A DNA stretch of 64,000 nt from Hyphomicrobium sp. LHD-15 (GCF_031157355.1 NZ_JAVIFT010000002.1:310001-374000), one strand, 5' to 3'. Shown: positions 52,272-62,092, numbered from the stretch's first letter. The notes: generated by a model from the letters alone, not told the origin. Numbers and translations are program-made.

Positions 52272-54446
52272 TCACTCGTTCGGGGCGTCGTACTCGTTGG
52301 AGCCGTCCGAGCAGAAGTGCGTGATCAACTCGCAGTTCTTGCCGCCCTCGTTGCCACAGGCTTCGGTGGCGAGCGTCTTGGCCTGTTCGAGATCGGCATC
52401 GGTGGCCCAGCCAGACGCCCAATCGTTCTTGCGCTTTTCTCCGGCGTAAATCGCGAAGCACTGCTCCTTGAACGATGCGTAGTGCTCACAGCCGCCGGCT
52501 TCCGATTTCGACACGCAGATCGCCATCGCCTGCTGCTTGGCATCCGCCTCGGTGCCATAGACCATCGAGCGCCAGAGCATCGCGTTCGAATCCTTTGCAA
52601 CGGCGCCCCAGTCGTCGATCCAGTAGAGGATGCCTGTGCCGCATTCGGCGGCCATGGCGCGATAGGCCGTCTCGAAGCCTTCGGTCGGGAAAGAGAGCTT
52701 CAGCGTGCCGCCATAAGCAGACGTTCCGGAGACGACAACCTCACCTTCGTGGTGCCGCAGCTGGCGGGTGGCGTCGCGCAACGGGTAGCCGTCGGCGTTG
52801 TCGCCCATAATGACGTCGTCCTTGTCGAATTTCAGCATTTGATGGCTAGTGCCGGCGGTCAGGCTGATGGGACTGCCGGTGTCGAACAGCTCGGATTTGC
52901 TCAGCGAGATGTCGATGGTGTCGCCGGTCGTGTCATCGGGATAGCTGCGCTTGCGGCCGATTTCCATGATCGGGCGGCTGATGAGACTCGAGCGGCCTTC
53001 GATGCGCGTCGCGCCTGTCGAGATCCGACACCCCTCCTGGCTTTGCTCGAAGAACCAGCGTCCGTTGGCGACCGAGCCCGGTACCGTATAGGGAGGAAGT
53101 TCGACGGTTTCCTCAAGCAGGCGATTGAGGGTTTCCTGATTGAGAGAGCCGCTCTTCGGCTGGCCGATGGCGCCTTGATAATCCTTCAGCGCCGTGCGGA
53201 TGTCGGAGATGGACGCGGTTCCGGTGCCACGCAGGTGGCCAAGGCGGCGCAACACCAGCTCGACCCGGTTCCAGACAGCATCCGGGTTCTGCGCTAGGGC
53301 TGCGAGTTTCCGCTCGTCGGCGTTGCTTTCGACCACCGTCTCGGGTGTGGAGGTTCCGGGCGATTTCTCGTCGCCTGCGAAATAGCGGATGAGAAAAACG
53401 GCGGCCATTACGAGGGCCGCGCCGCGCAACACGTAGTCCGGCCACCTGAGGCCGCTGCTGGTAGGTTTCGGCGTGGGCTTGGCGGTGTCATCCTTGCCGA
53501 AGAAGCGGGTGGCGAGTGTCTGGATGCCGCGTGCGGGCTCGAATTTCGTCGCAACGGTTTCAGCGCGGCCAGAGGGGTTCGGGAGAAGTTTGCGGCGCCA
53601 TTCGCGGATCGTCACTGGGCGCTGATCGGGGTCCGGCTCAAGGGCCCAGTCGACGGCGTTCAGGAAGTCGCTGCGGTAGGCGCCACGCGCGGCTTCTTTC
53701 GCGGATACGTAAGAGTCGTTGCGCATGCGTGTCAGCGCGTCGGGTGGCGGGCCGCCTGCGATCACGCTGTAGATGGTGGCGCCCAGCGAATAGATGTCGG
53801 ACCAGGCGCCCTGCTGGCGGGTTTCGCGATCGTATTGCTCGATCGGCGAATAGCCGGGCTTGACGATGGCGGCGACGGTTTGTGTGCGCCGTGCCATGGC
53901 CTGGCGGCTCGCGCCGAAGTCGATCAGCACGGGGCTGCCGTCGTCGCGGATCAGGACGTTGTCGGGGGAGATGTCGCGATGATAGATGCCGCCGGCGTGG
54001 AGAGCTTCGAGTGCGTTCAAAAGCGGGGCGAGCAGCTCGTCGAGATCGCGCTGGGCCGGTGGCTTCGAGAAATAGTTTTCGAGGGTTTTTCCTTCCTCGA
54101 ACGTCATGACGAAGTAGCCGGTGTCGTTCTCCTCGAAGTAGCGCATGCAGCGCACGATGTTCGGGTGCTGCAGACGGGCGAGGCGGCGGGCTTCGTCGAT
54201 GAATTGCGAGAGGCCCCACTGGAACTGCTCGGCTTCGCCGCGGGTGCGCGGGCGCACGGTGACGGTGTTCGAGCGGCTCGCGAAGTCGCGCGGGAAGTAC
54301 TCCTTGATGGCGACATCGATATCGAGTTTGACGTCGTGCGCCCGGTAGGTGATGCCGAACCCGCCCGCGCCCAGGATGCCGTCGATGCGATATTCGTCCG
54401 CGAGGAGCGTGCCGATGGGAAGAGCGAATTCGTGTTCCGAGTCCAT
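52272..54446 (-). CDS. Membrane Ser/Thr protein kinase with periplasmic DUF4189-type C-terminus
   Basis: A 724-residue receptor-like kinase. The N-terminal kinase domain (about residues 18-285) has a Gly-rich loop (LGAGGFGIT), Lys48, the catalytic HRDISPDN (Asp158) and DFGAS (Asp176). One membrane helix (about 338-356) leads to a periplasmic half with a peptidoglycan-binding-like helical stretch (about 380-445) and a C-terminal Cys-rich DUF4189-like domain (about 590-715; WGAVAKDSNAMLW, EHYASFKEQCFAIYA). It likely transmits an envelope signal by phosphorylation. The FHA-protease gene lies 56 bp upstream on the same strand, so the pair probably form one unit. Confidence 0.9.
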   Translation of the reverse strand: MDSEHEFALPIGTLLADEYRIDGILGAGGFGITYRAHDVKLDIDVAIKEYFPRDFASRSNTVTVRPRTRGEAEQFQWGLSQFIDEARRLARLQHPNIVRCMRYFEENDTGYFVMTFEEGKTLENYFSKPPAQRDLDELLAPLLNALEALHAGGIYHRDISPDNVLIRDDGSPVLIDFGASRQAMARRTQTVAAIVKPGYSPIEQYDRETRQQGAWSDIYSLGATIYSVIAGGPPPDALTRMRNDSYVSAKEAARGAYRSDFLNAVDWALEPDPDQRPVTIREWRRKLLPNPSGRAETVATKFEPARGIQTLATRFFGKDDTAKPTPKPTSSGLRWPDYVLRGAALVMAAVFLIRYFAGDEKSPGTSTPETVVESNADERKLAALAQNPDAVWNRVELVLRRLGHLRGTGTASISDIRTALKDYQGAIGQPKSGSLNQETLNRLLEETVELPPYTVPGSVANGRWFFEQSQEGCRISTGATRIEGRSSLISRPIMEIGRKRSYPDDTTGDTIDISLSKSELFDTGSPISLTAGTSHQMLKFDKDDVIMGDNADGYPLRDATRQLRHHEGEVVVSGTSAYGGTLKLSFPTEGFETAYRAMAAECGTGILYWIDDWGAVAKDSNAMLWRSMVYGTEADAKQQAMAICVSKSEAGGCEHYASFKEQCFAIYAGEKRKNDWASGWATDADLEQAKTLATEACGNEGGKNCELITHFCSDGSNEYDAPNE

Positions 54447-54501
54447 GCGGCGTCCTGACGAGAAAAATCCGGCGGTTCAGCTTGCGGGAGACAACTGTTT
54501 T

Positions 54502-55827
54502 CTACGCACTTCGACCCAAATGGAACGTGTAGCCAACGGCGCCGAAGCGAACCCGCTGACCGGCTGGAACGGCTGCTTTCTTGATGCGTTCGGAGCCGAC
54601 GAAGGTGCCGGCGCTCGAACCCAAATCCTCGATCCACAGCATCCCGGATTTGTCGAGCCACATGCGGGCGTGACGGCGGCTCACGCTTTCATGAGAGAGG
54701 ACGACGTCACAGCTTCTTGAACGCCCAATGACAAGCGACTGGCCGTTGTCGAGCTTGTCGCGGTCGATGACGAACTCGGGGCCGGAGGCGCTCGGCATGA
54801 AGGTGAGTGCTTTCTCGCGGCGCTGGGGCGGCGGGGCGAGAGATTCTCGCTTTGCGCCGTCGCTTTGGCCGAAGCCAGCGCCGGCCGCGACGCGGCTGAC
54901 GCGGTTTGCGACTGCAGTGAGCGGCTTGACGACAGCGGGGACGTCGCGGCGATAGGCGATCCAGAGTGAAGCTCCAGCCAGCAGCAGGCTCGCGAGAAAC
55001 ATCGGGACCACAAAGCCGGAGGAGGAGGCCGCGGTTATGGTGCAGGTACCTGAAACCACAGTCGGCGTGAAGCTCGCCACTTCGAGGAAGCGGGTGATTT
55101 CCTTCGGATGGATCGCATAGAACACGCCCTGCGGATCGCCCTCGACGGCGCGAATGGTGTTGACGCCGAGCACGCGGCCGCAACTGTCGATCAGTGGACC
55201 GCCGCTGTTGCCTTGGTTGATGGCGGCGGAGTGCTGCAGGGCCGGGCCATCGATGCTGCGGAAGTAGGTCAAGTTTCGCGAAGCGACGCCTTCGGTCCAG
55301 GTCGGGCGGTAGAAGTCCTCGTCCTCGATGCCGAAGCGGACCTGTTTCATCTCGCCGGTGCTTTTGTCGGCGAAGATGGCGAGGTCGGCGGTGCCGGGGA
55401 AGCCGATGGCGATAACGCGCGTCGTGGCTTTGGTTTCATAGCCGGCGAGGGGAAGCGCGCTGCCGGGGAGGTCACTCACGGCTTCCAGCACCGCGAGATC
55501 CTTTTCCGGCGAGCGGCGCAAAAGCTTGGCCTCGACGATCTTGGGCTTGCCATCGACGATCATCGCGAGATGGAAGCTTACGCCGCCTTCGACGACGTGA
55601 TTGTTGGTTACGACGATCCGGTGGCCGTGAACGATCCAGCCGGTACCCATGCTGAAGCTGTTGGGGTCGCTTTGCGGGGCGATGACGCGGACGACGCTGG
55701 CTTCAATCGCCGACGTGTTGAAGGCTTCGGCTGCATACGAGGCCCCTCCCCACAGCACTGAAAGGGCAACGAGAAGCGCCGCAATCGGATTCAAGCCCAG
55801 GGCTCTCGCTGCGGCCGTGGTGGCCAT
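54502..55827 (-). CDS. Periplasmic trypsin-like protease with cytoplasmic FHA domain
   Basis: A 441-residue protein. A signal sequence (about 1-33) is followed by a trypsin/DegP-like protease domain (about 40-255) with His77 (TNNHVV), Asp110 (EKDLAVL) and Ser208 (QGNSGGPL), a membrane helix (about 271-291), a flexible linker and a C-terminal FHA domain (about 365-437; VIGRSRSCDVVLSHESVSRR, SSAGTFVGSERI). FHA domains bind phospho-threonine. With the kinase next to it, this suggests a phospho-controlled periplasmic protease. GAGAGG is six bases upstream of the ATG. A 276-bp gap separates it from bamB. Confidence 0.9.
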   Translation of the reverse strand: MATTAAARALGLNPIAALLVALSVLWGGASYAAEAFNTSAIEASVVRVIAPQSDPNSFSMGTGWIVHGHRIVVTNNHVVEGGVSFHLAMIVDGKPKIVEAKLLRRSPEKDLAVLEAVSDLPGSALPLAGYETKATTRVIAIGFPGTADLAIFADKSTGEMKQVRFGIEDEDFYRPTWTEGVASRNLTYFRSIDGPALQHSAAINQGNSGGPLIDSCGRVLGVNTIRAVEGDPQGVFYAIHPKEITRFLEVASFTPTVVSGTCTITAASSSGFVVPMFLASLLLAGASLWIAYRRDVPAVVKPLTAVANRVSRVAAGAGFGQSDGAKRESLAPPPQRREKALTFMPSASGPEFVIDRDKLDNGQSLVIGRSRSCDVVLSHESVSRRHARMWLDKSGMLWIEDLGSSAGTFVGSERIKKAAVPAGQRVRFGAVGYTFHLGRSA

Positions 55828-56103
55828 GATGTGCCTCTCACTCGTGCGCGTCCCGAATTCCGGCGCGACATCCCAACATCGAAGACGATGCTGCGTGCCT
55901 CTTCTCGGAACGTTGGTTCGGGAAGCACTTCGGGAGGTCGCCCGAAAGTGAGTATAAATACAGAATCGTCGGAGCGGCTAGCGAGAGCGCACCATCCCGG
56001 CCGGATAAAACTCAAAAGAGATGAATGCCGGGGCCGGTCAGGCGTGCGCCGGTGAGAGCTTGGGATGTGCCCGAGAGGTATGGCGCCCGGCTGTTCGCGT
56101 CGC

Positions 56104-57507
56104 CTAGTTGAAGGCCACCAGCTTGGCGTCGTCGGTCAGTACATACATCTTGCCCTCGGCGACGACGGGCGAAATGTAAACGGCGCCGCCGACGCTCATC
56201 TGGCCGGTGACGCGGCCGGTCGCGGCCTCGACGCCCGCAAGCTGGCCTTCCTTCGAAGCAAGCCACAGGATCCCGTTGGCCAGGACTGGGCCGGACCATG
56301 CGTTGGAGCCGGGAAGCTTGGTCGACCACTGGACCTTGCCGTCGCGCCGGTGGATGGCCATCAGCTGGCCGGTGGTGTCGACGACGAAGACGCTGTCGCC
56401 GGCGACGTACGGCGGTTGCGTGCCCGGGACGCTCAACGACCACAGGCGCTCGCCGGTCTTGGCTACGGTTGCGACCATGCGGCCGCCGTGGCCCACCGCG
56501 AAAACGGTGCCGTTGTCGATGGCGGGGCGGGCAGCGTCGCTCATCGAGGCAAGCTGCGACGTAGTGCGGTTGCGCGACAGGCTTTCGGACCAGAGGCCGC
56601 TGCCGTCTGCCGTGCGGAGCGCGACGAGATCTCCCGAAGCGTAGGGCACGACGACAGTCTCGCCGTCTACGGCAGGGCTGGCATTGAGGCCGAGGCTCGC
56701 CTGCTGCGGCAGGCCACGCACGACCCACAGCTCGGTGCCGTCGGCGGTCGACAGGCAATAGAGCTTGCCCTCGACGGTGAGGACGTAGACGCGATCCATC
56801 AAGGTGGTGGGGGCGGCACGGATCGGAACGCCGATGGCCTTCTCCCAGATGCGCTTGCCGGTCGAAGGATCGAGCGCGATCACGGCGCCGAAGCCGCTTG
56901 CGGCATAGATGCGTCCGCCATCGGCAGCGATGCCGCCGCCGTAGCCGCCGCCATCGGCAGCGGTGAGGTTCATGATGTTCGACGTGATTGCCGAGAAGCC
57001 CGGACCTGACTTGTCGGTCGTGGGCTCCAGGGTGGCACGCCAAAGGGCCGATCCGCCCGAGGTCGAGAACGCGCTGACGGCGCCTTCCGAATCGAGGGCG
57101 TAGATGCGGCCTTCATAGACGATGGGGCTGGCGGTGACGCGGCCGACCTTCGAGGTGCCCTTGCCGGCGCTGGCGGTCCAGGCCTGCTTCAGCGTGCTCG
57201 CCGAGAGGGCGAGATGGCCGGGGGCGTTGTTCGGCTCGCCGCCGGGTTGCGCCCAAGCCACGTTGAGACGGGGCGGCGGCAGAACGATCGGCGCGCTGGC
57301 ATCGGCAAGCTCGCCGACGCCCTTTTCCTGAGCGGGAATCACGGGGATGCGCTTGCCCGGAAGCGGGGGTGTGGTTTCCTTGAAGGGATTGAGCTCGCTC
57401 ACCTTCGGCAAGCTCGGCAGGCTGTCAGAGCAGCCGCCAACAAGCAGGCCCGCCATAAGGGGCATAGCCCCCAGCGTTGCCAGCTTGCTCAAGCGATAGC
57501 GCATCAT
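56104..57507 (-). CDS. bamB: Outer-membrane assembly factor BamB
   Basis: A 467-residue lipoprotein with lipobox LLVGGC (Cys26) and an eight-bladed PQQ-type propeller; repeated blade motifs include GRIYALDSEGAVSAFSTSGG, GAVIALDPSTGKRIWEKAIG and GQLMAIHRRDGKVQWSTKLP. It helps BamA insert outer-membrane proteins. GGAGG lies seven bases before the ATG at 57507. It follows the YfgM-like gene by 29 bp. In relatives der comes next; here the FHA-protease and kinase genes intervene. Confidence 0.94.
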   Translation of the reverse strand: MMRYRLSKLATLGAMPLMAGLLVGGCSDSLPSLPKVSELNPFKETTPPLPGKRIPVIPAQEKGVGELADASAPIVLPPPRLNVAWAQPGGEPNNAPGHLALSASTLKQAWTASAGKGTSKVGRVTASPIVYEGRIYALDSEGAVSAFSTSGGSALWRATLEPTTDKSGPGFSAITSNIMNLTAADGGGYGGGIAADGGRIYAASGFGAVIALDPSTGKRIWEKAIGVPIRAAPTTLMDRVYVLTVEGKLYCLSTADGTELWVVRGLPQQASLGLNASPAVDGETVVVPYASGDLVALRTADGSGLWSESLSRNRTTSQLASMSDAARPAIDNGTVFAVGHGGRMVATVAKTGERLWSLSVPGTQPPYVAGDSVFVVDTTGQLMAIHRRDGKVQWSTKLPGSNAWSGPVLANGILWLASKEGQLAGVEAATGRVTGQMSVGGAVYISPVVAEGKMYVLTDDAKLVAFN

Positions 57508-57536
57508 TTCCGAGCCTCCGGGACCGGGATCAGCCG

Positions 57537-58280
57537 TTAGGGAGCCGATGCGGGTTTCTCTGCCTCTGTCGTGGCACCGTCTTGGGCCGGAACTGTGCCT
57601 GATTTGGGTTGGGCCGCCAGCTCTGCGGTGGCGATCTCACCCATCAACCTGTTGATACGTTCGGAAGCGGCCTGGGAGAGCCCCGGTGTGGCGAGCAAAG
57701 GGCTGAGCGCGGCGCGGGCTTCATCGAGCTTTCCGGCCTTCAAGGCGGCGGTGCCGAGCAGTTCGCGCGCGGTAAAGCGCCAGGAGCTGTTGTCGCCCGT
57801 CAGGGGGGCGAGGCGGGTTTGAATCTCGGCGAAATCCGCTTCGCCCAGGCGCAGAGACGCGGCCTGCAGGCGCGCATAGTTCGCGAGCATCGGATCGGCG
57901 GAGGCGTTGGCCGCAAGCTTGTCGAAAACGGCCAAGGCTTCCGGGCGCTTGTCGAGCTTCAGGTAGGCGCCGGCCTGAGACAGCAGGGCGAGGGCGGCAT
58001 AGCCCTTCGGCCCGGAGGCAGCGATGGCTTCGAAGGCCTTGGCGGCGTCTTCGGGCTTGCCGGATACGGCGAGCTTCGTCGCGGCTTCGAATTCCGCGCC
58101 GGCAGCCTGGGAGGCTGCAAGATGCCGGCTCTCCCAGATCTTGGAGCCCGCGACCACGGCGACGATCGCGACCGCCAGGCCGATGAAATAAATTCCGTAA
58201 CGCTGCCAGAGCCTTGCGAACTGCTCCCGGCGCATTTCTTCTTCAACTTCGCGGAACAGCGCGTCGTTATTGTCGACCAT
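57537..58280 (-). CDS. YfgM-like TPR inner-membrane protein
   Basis: A 247-residue protein with a cytoplasmic N-terminus (REVEEEMRREQFARLWQRYG), one membrane helix (about 29-46) and a periplasmic helical region with TPR-like units (AAGAEFEAATKLAVSGKPED, YAALALLSQAGAYLKLDKRP, ARELLGTAALKAGKLDEARA). This matches the YfgM/ancillary SecYEG-translocon family. It sits directly upstream of bamB, the conserved position, and likely shares its transcript. Confidence 0.9.
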   Translation of the reverse strand: MVDNNDALFREVEEEMRREQFARLWQRYGIYFIGLAVAIVAVVAGSKIWESRHLAASQAAGAEFEAATKLAVSGKPEDAAKAFEAIAASGPKGYAALALLSQAGAYLKLDKRPEALAVFDKLAANASADPMLANYARLQAASLRLGEADFAEIQTRLAPLTGDNSSWRFTARELLGTAALKAGKLDEARAALSPLLATPGLSQAASERINRLMGEIATAELAAQPKSGTVPAQDGATTEAEKPASAP

Positions 58281-58528
58281 AGAGCCCCGTGCCCCAATCT
58301 GTGTTTTGCGGGGTTCCGGCCGATCCGAAATTCTCGGTCCGGCGTCCCCCGTTGTGTCTCGTTCGATCCGGCCGGATGGTGGCTGGCCGGATGTTTGGTC
58401 CCACGGTTCCTGGCCGAGCCAAGAGCCGTTAGGCTCCGCTTGATAGCGCGGGAGCCCCGATCAGGGCAAATGGCGTGAACGAGGCAGCCCCCTAGGTGCC
58501 TCGCCGGGTCTGGAGGTTACCGCGTCCG

Positions 58529-58547
58529 CCGAGGCGTTGCGCCTCGG
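58529..58547. other. Perfect hairpin in the panB-yfgM gap
   Basis: CCGAGGCG and CGCCTCGG pair perfectly around TTG, 33 bp after the panB stop. There is no U-run, so it may be an mRNA-stabilising hairpin rather than a terminator. The surrounding 299-bp gap otherwise shows no gene. Confidence 0.5.
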
Positions 58548-58579
58548 ACCCTGCTTTCGCAGCTTTCTCCAAAGACCTT

Positions 58580-59461
58580 CTATGTGCTTAGCTTTTTCGG
58601 CTTTTTCGTGGCCTGAGGCGTGACGGTCAGCTGGCCGGTCGCCTCCTCCTTCATGCCATAGGAGTGTTCCTCGGCCGGAAAGCGGCGATCGCGGACGTCG
58701 TCGGCATAGGATTTGATGGCGTCTTCGATGGCGGTGGCGATGGCGCCGAACTTCTTGACGAACTTCGGTACGCGCGGGGACAGGCCCAGCATGTCTTCCA
58801 TCACCAGGATCTGGCCGTCGCAGTTCGACGAAGCGCCGATGCCGATGGTCGGAACGGGAATCGCATCGGTGATGCGGGCCGCGAGGGGAGCCGGTACGGC
58901 TTCGACGACGATGGCGAAGGCGCCGGCTTCAGCGAGGGCGCGTGCGTCCTCCTCGATGGCGATCCATTCCTCGTGCGTGCGGCCTTGGGTTTTGAAGCCG
59001 CCGATCACGTTGATCGATTGGGGCGTGAGGCCGATGTGGCCCATTACCGGGATGCCACGTTCGACCAGATAGCGCGTGGTTTCGGCCATGCGCCGGCCGC
59101 CTTCGAGCTTCACAGCCCCGCAATCTGTTTCCTTCATGACGCGGGAGGCGTTGCGGAACGCAACCGACGGGCTCTCCTCGTAGGTTCCGAACGGCATGTC
59201 GATCACGACGAGCGCGCGCTTGGCGCCGCGCACGACGGCGCGTCCATGCACGATCATCATATCGAGGGTGACCGGCACCGTGGTCTCGAAGCCGTGCATG
59301 ACCATGCCGAGGCTGTCGCCGACGAGCAGGAAATCACAGTACTTGTCGGCGATCGCTGCTGTGTGGGCGTGATACGACGTGAGCGAGATGACCGGCTTCA
59401 CGCGCTTCATGGCGGTGATGTCGGGGGCCATCAAGCGGCGGGTCATCGGGTGCAGGGACAT
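58580..59461 (-). CDS. panB: 3-methyl-2-oxobutanoate hydroxymethyltransferase
   Basis: A 293-residue PanB, first step of pantothenate (CoA) synthesis, using 5,10-methylenetetrahydrofolate. Motifs are [32 protein letters not shown] (metal and substrate), [35 protein letters not shown] and [15 protein letters not shown]. Length is slightly above the E. coli enzyme (264), with extra C-terminal residues. It is the first gene of the panB-yfgM-bamB-der group on the minus strand. Confidence 0.96.
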   Translation of the reverse strand: MSLHPMTRRLMAPDITAMKRVKPVISLTSYHAHTAAIADKYCDFLLVGDSLGMVMHGFETTVPVTLDMMIVHGRAVVRGAKRALVVIDMPFGTYEESPSVAFRNASRVMKETDCGAVKLEGGRRMAETTRYLVERGIPVMGHIGLTPQSINVIGGFKTQGRTHEEWIAIEEDARALAEAGAFAIVVEAVPAPLAARITDAIPVPTIGIGASSNCDGQILVMEDMLGLSPRVPKFVKKFGAIATAIEDAIKSYADDVRDRRFPAEEHSYGMKEEATGQLTVTPQATKKPKKLST

Positions 59462-59766
59462 CGGGTTCCGGGCATCTGGTTTCGAGCCATTCCAAGCGAC
59501 CCTAAACCCCGCAATGCGCGTGCGCCACTTGTCCTTTGATCGAGGGTCAATAGGAAGCGGTGCCCAATGTCAGAGCACGAGCTATCGGTCGCCGTTGATC
59601 CTGGGCCACACCGCCAAGTGAGATCACCAACTCGACGTGTCGCGAAATGGCTTTCGTGACTTTCGTCTGATAACCTTATTGCTCCGCTAACCGCGTGTTA
59701 GGCCAGCGTCGCTATTCCTTGTTGCAGCTATATATTTTTTAATCAAACCGCAGGGATGGTTGTATC
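59462..59766. other. Divergent gap between panB and the L,D-transpeptidase gene
   Basis: 305 bp without a convincing gene. The end near 59725-59745 is AT-rich (TATATATTTTTTAATC) and may carry the transpeptidase promoter, but no good -35/-10 pair at standard spacing was found. Confidence 0.4.
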
Positions 59767-61563
59767 GTGCCTCGATTGACCGGGACCCTTTTTGGCAAAT
59801 CCTTGCCGTCGGCAGGGCTTCGCGCCACCAGTTTAGCTATGCTCGTTACCGTTTTTACGACGGGCGGGATCGCATTCAAGGTTCCTGACGCCGGGGCGCA
59901 GGGCGCGTACGGGTTCTGGGACTCGCCGCCGGCGCCCAAGATCCGCAAGGTCAAGCGTCCGCCGCCGTCAGTTACGGACGAGGCGCCGGAAAAGGTCTCC
60001 GGCAAGAAATCGAAGAATGAGGTTGTCGCCGACCGGCCGGTTTCCGGGCCGATGGTGATCAACGTCTCGCTCAGCCGCCAGCGGCTGGTTGCCTACGACG
60101 GGACGGAGCGGATCGCTGAATCGCCGGTGTCGTCGGGTCGCGTCGGGTATTCGACGCCGATGGGCGTGTTCTCGGTGCTCGAAAAGAAGCGGATGCACCA
60201 TTCCAATCTCTACCAGAACGCGCCGATGCCGAACATGCAGCGCCTGACCTGGTCGGGCGTCGCGATGCACGCCGGCGCTCTGCCCGGGTTTCCGGCCTCG
60301 CATGGCTGCGTGCGACTGCCCCACGGTTTTTCCAAGAAGCTGTTCGGGATGACGAAGGCGGGCACGCGGGTGATCATTTCACGTGACCCGGTGGCGCCGA
60401 TTTCGTTTGCGCACGAGCGGCTGTTCGCGGCCTACCCGCCCGAGGACGAACTCGTCACGGGCAGCGCGGGCGTGAAGCTCGCCGATGCTTCGAAAGCCGC
60501 GAGCGAGCCGCGCGGGAGCGCGGTTTCGGAAGCGCTGGGCGTGACCACCGCCGCCGCGGCCGGTGTCGAGGATTTGGCGCACCCAGGGGTTCGTCCGAGC
60601 TACCGTGAGCGTCGTCGGGCGGAAACCGAAAAGCTGACCGCCGAGATCCGAGCGGCCGGATACGAGAAGGCCGACAAGGCGGCCATTCTCGCTCCGTTGC
60701 AGGACGCGGCGCAGAAGGCCAAGGAGCCGCTGGTCGCGGCCCGGGCCGAAGCCGAACGCGCGGACGAAACACTGCGCAAGCTCGAAGGTGCGCGGGCCAA
60801 GGCCGAGCGCGAGATTGCGGTGTTGCAGGCGCCCGAGCCCGAAGAGACGGGGAAGAAAAAGCGCAAAAACAAAAAGGCCATGGATCCGGCCAAGCGCGAG
60901 GCGCGCGTTGCCGAATTGACTGAGGAGCTTGCGGAGCTGCCGACCGAGACTGCGGCCGCACGTGTGGCGTCCGAGGCCGCGAATGCGCGCCTCGCCGAGG
61001 TTCTCGAGGTCGCCAAGGAAGCTGAAGCCAAACGCCGTGCGGCGATGACGGAGCTGATGCAAGCCAACTCCGAATTGGCCAAGCTTCAGGAGCAGGAGCG
61101 CGCCGCGAAGCGGCTGGAAGCCAAGCGCAGTCTGCCGATAACCGTGTTCATCAGCCGCTCCAAGCAGCGCCTCTATGCGCGCCAAGGCTATGAGACGATT
61201 TTCGAGGTCGAAGTGAGCTTCGATCGTCCGGACGAACCGGTCGGCACGCACGTGTTCACGGCGCTGGATTACACGGACGCGAAGACGGCGATGAAGTGGA
61301 GCGCGGTGTCGATCCCCTATGATCCGTCGCGGTCTGCCAGGAAGAAGGACAAGTCGAGCAAGGCCAAGCAGCCGGAGCAGTCGGTCGCGGTCGATCTCAG
61401 TAAGCAGACGCCTGGGGCAGCGCTCGACCGCATTACGATCCCCGAAGATGCGCGCGAGCGGATCGTCGACGTGATGAAGCCTGGATCCTCGTTGATCATT
61501 TCGGATCTCGGGGTCAGCAATGAAACGGGCGAGTATACGGACTTGATCGCGTCGATCCGTTGA
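59767..61563 (+). CDS. L,D-transpeptidase (YkuD) with coiled coil and second YkuD-like region
   Basis: A 598-residue exported protein starting with GTG. After a signal-like helix (about 18-38), the catalytic YkuD domain (about 95-210) contains YSTPMGVFSVLEKKRMHHSN, MHAGALPGFPASHGCVRLPH with the catalytic Cys181. Residues about 285-460 form a Glu/Ala/Lys-rich coiled coil. Residues about 460-598 have a degenerate second YkuD-like fold (FISRSKQRLYARQGYETIFE, PVGTHVFTALDYTD) without HGC. It cross-links peptidoglycan with 3-3 bonds or attaches lipoproteins. It is divergent from panB. Confidence 0.9.
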   Translation: MPRLTGTLFGKSLPSAGLRATSLAMLVTVFTTGGIAFKVPDAGAQGAYGFWDSPPAPKIRKVKRPPPSVTDEAPEKVSGKKSKNEVVADRPVSGPMVINVSLSRQRLVAYDGTERIAESPVSSGRVGYSTPMGVFSVLEKKRMHHSNLYQNAPMPNMQRLTWSGVAMHAGALPGFPASHGCVRLPHGFSKKLFGMTKAGTRVIISRDPVAPISFAHERLFAAYPPEDELVTGSAGVKLADASKAASEPRGSAVSEALGVTTAAAAGVEDLAHPGVRPSYRERRRAETEKLTAEIRAAGYEKADKAAILAPLQDAAQKAKEPLVAARAEAERADETLRKLEGARAKAEREIAVLQAPEPEETGKKKRKNKKAMDPAKREARVAELTEELAELPTETAAARVASEAANARLAEVLEVAKEAEAKRRAAMTELMQANSELAKLQEQERAAKRLEAKRSLPITVFISRSKQRLYARQGYETIFEVEVSFDRPDEPVGTHVFTALDYTDAKTAMKWSAVSIPYDPSRSARKKDKSSKAKQPEQSVAVDLSKQTPGAALDRITIPEDARERIVDVMKPGSSLIISDLGVSNETGEYTDLIASIR

Positions 61564-61588
61564 TCCCCAGTCGGCTGGGACGTGTCCG

Positions 61589-62092
61589 CTAGGGTAGGCG
61601 GATCACGTGCTCGGGCGGCGCGTGCAGAACTTCGACGTCGTCGCCGATCTTCACGTCTCCGCTTTCTAGAACCCGGCAGGTTACGCCGCCGCGCCAGTCC
61701 GGATGCAGGGCCTTCAGCAAGCCAGGGAAGGCGTCTTCCATACGGCGGCAGGGTTGGGTCTGATCGGTCACCTCGAGCCTGATCGGGCCGATGCGCAGAA
61801 TGGCGCCGCGGGCCTTGGGCAGCCCAATCCCTTCGACGAGAAGATTGGCTCGGCGCGTGGTCCACGGAAGCCGAACGGGCTCGCCGCCCGCATCCTTCAG
61901 CTGAGACAAGGCTTGCTCCCAGGCCTCTCGCGCCAGCACGGTGATCTGCCGGCGCGGAAACTTGGGCCCTTTGTGGTCGCCTTCGAGCCCCTGCTCGATC
62001 GAAATCCGGCCGGCGTCGATCTCCTGCATGGGTGCGCGTACGGCGTTGCGCCATGCGATCCCAATCAGACGTCCGGCCAAATGATCGGTCAT
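61589..62092 (-). CDS. MOSC-domain protein
   Basis: A 167-residue protein of the MOSC family, which binds molybdenum-type sulfur carriers via a conserved Cys. Visible blocks are GLEGDHKGPKFPRRQITVLA, RRANLLVEGIGLPKARGAIL and RLEVTDQTQPCRRM with the key Cys, followed by GVTCRVLESGDVKIGDDV. The substrate is unknown. It is convergent with the L,D-transpeptidase gene and upstream of the NnrU gene on the same strand. Confidence 0.9.
   Translation of the reverse strand: MTDHLAGRLIGIAWRNAVRAPMQEIDAGRISIEQGLEGDHKGPKFPRRQITVLAREAWEQALSQLKDAGGEPVRLPWTTRRANLLVEGIGLPKARGAILRIGPIRLEVTDQTQPCRRMEDAFPGLLKALHPDWRGGVTCRVLESGDVKIGDDVEVLHAPPEHVIRLP

Noticed and set aside
58281-58579. The structured 299-bp panB-yfgM gap, considered as a small-RNA gene such as 6S or SRP RNA.
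   Set aside because: Apart from one short perfect hairpin I found none of the conserved sequence blocks of those RNAs.
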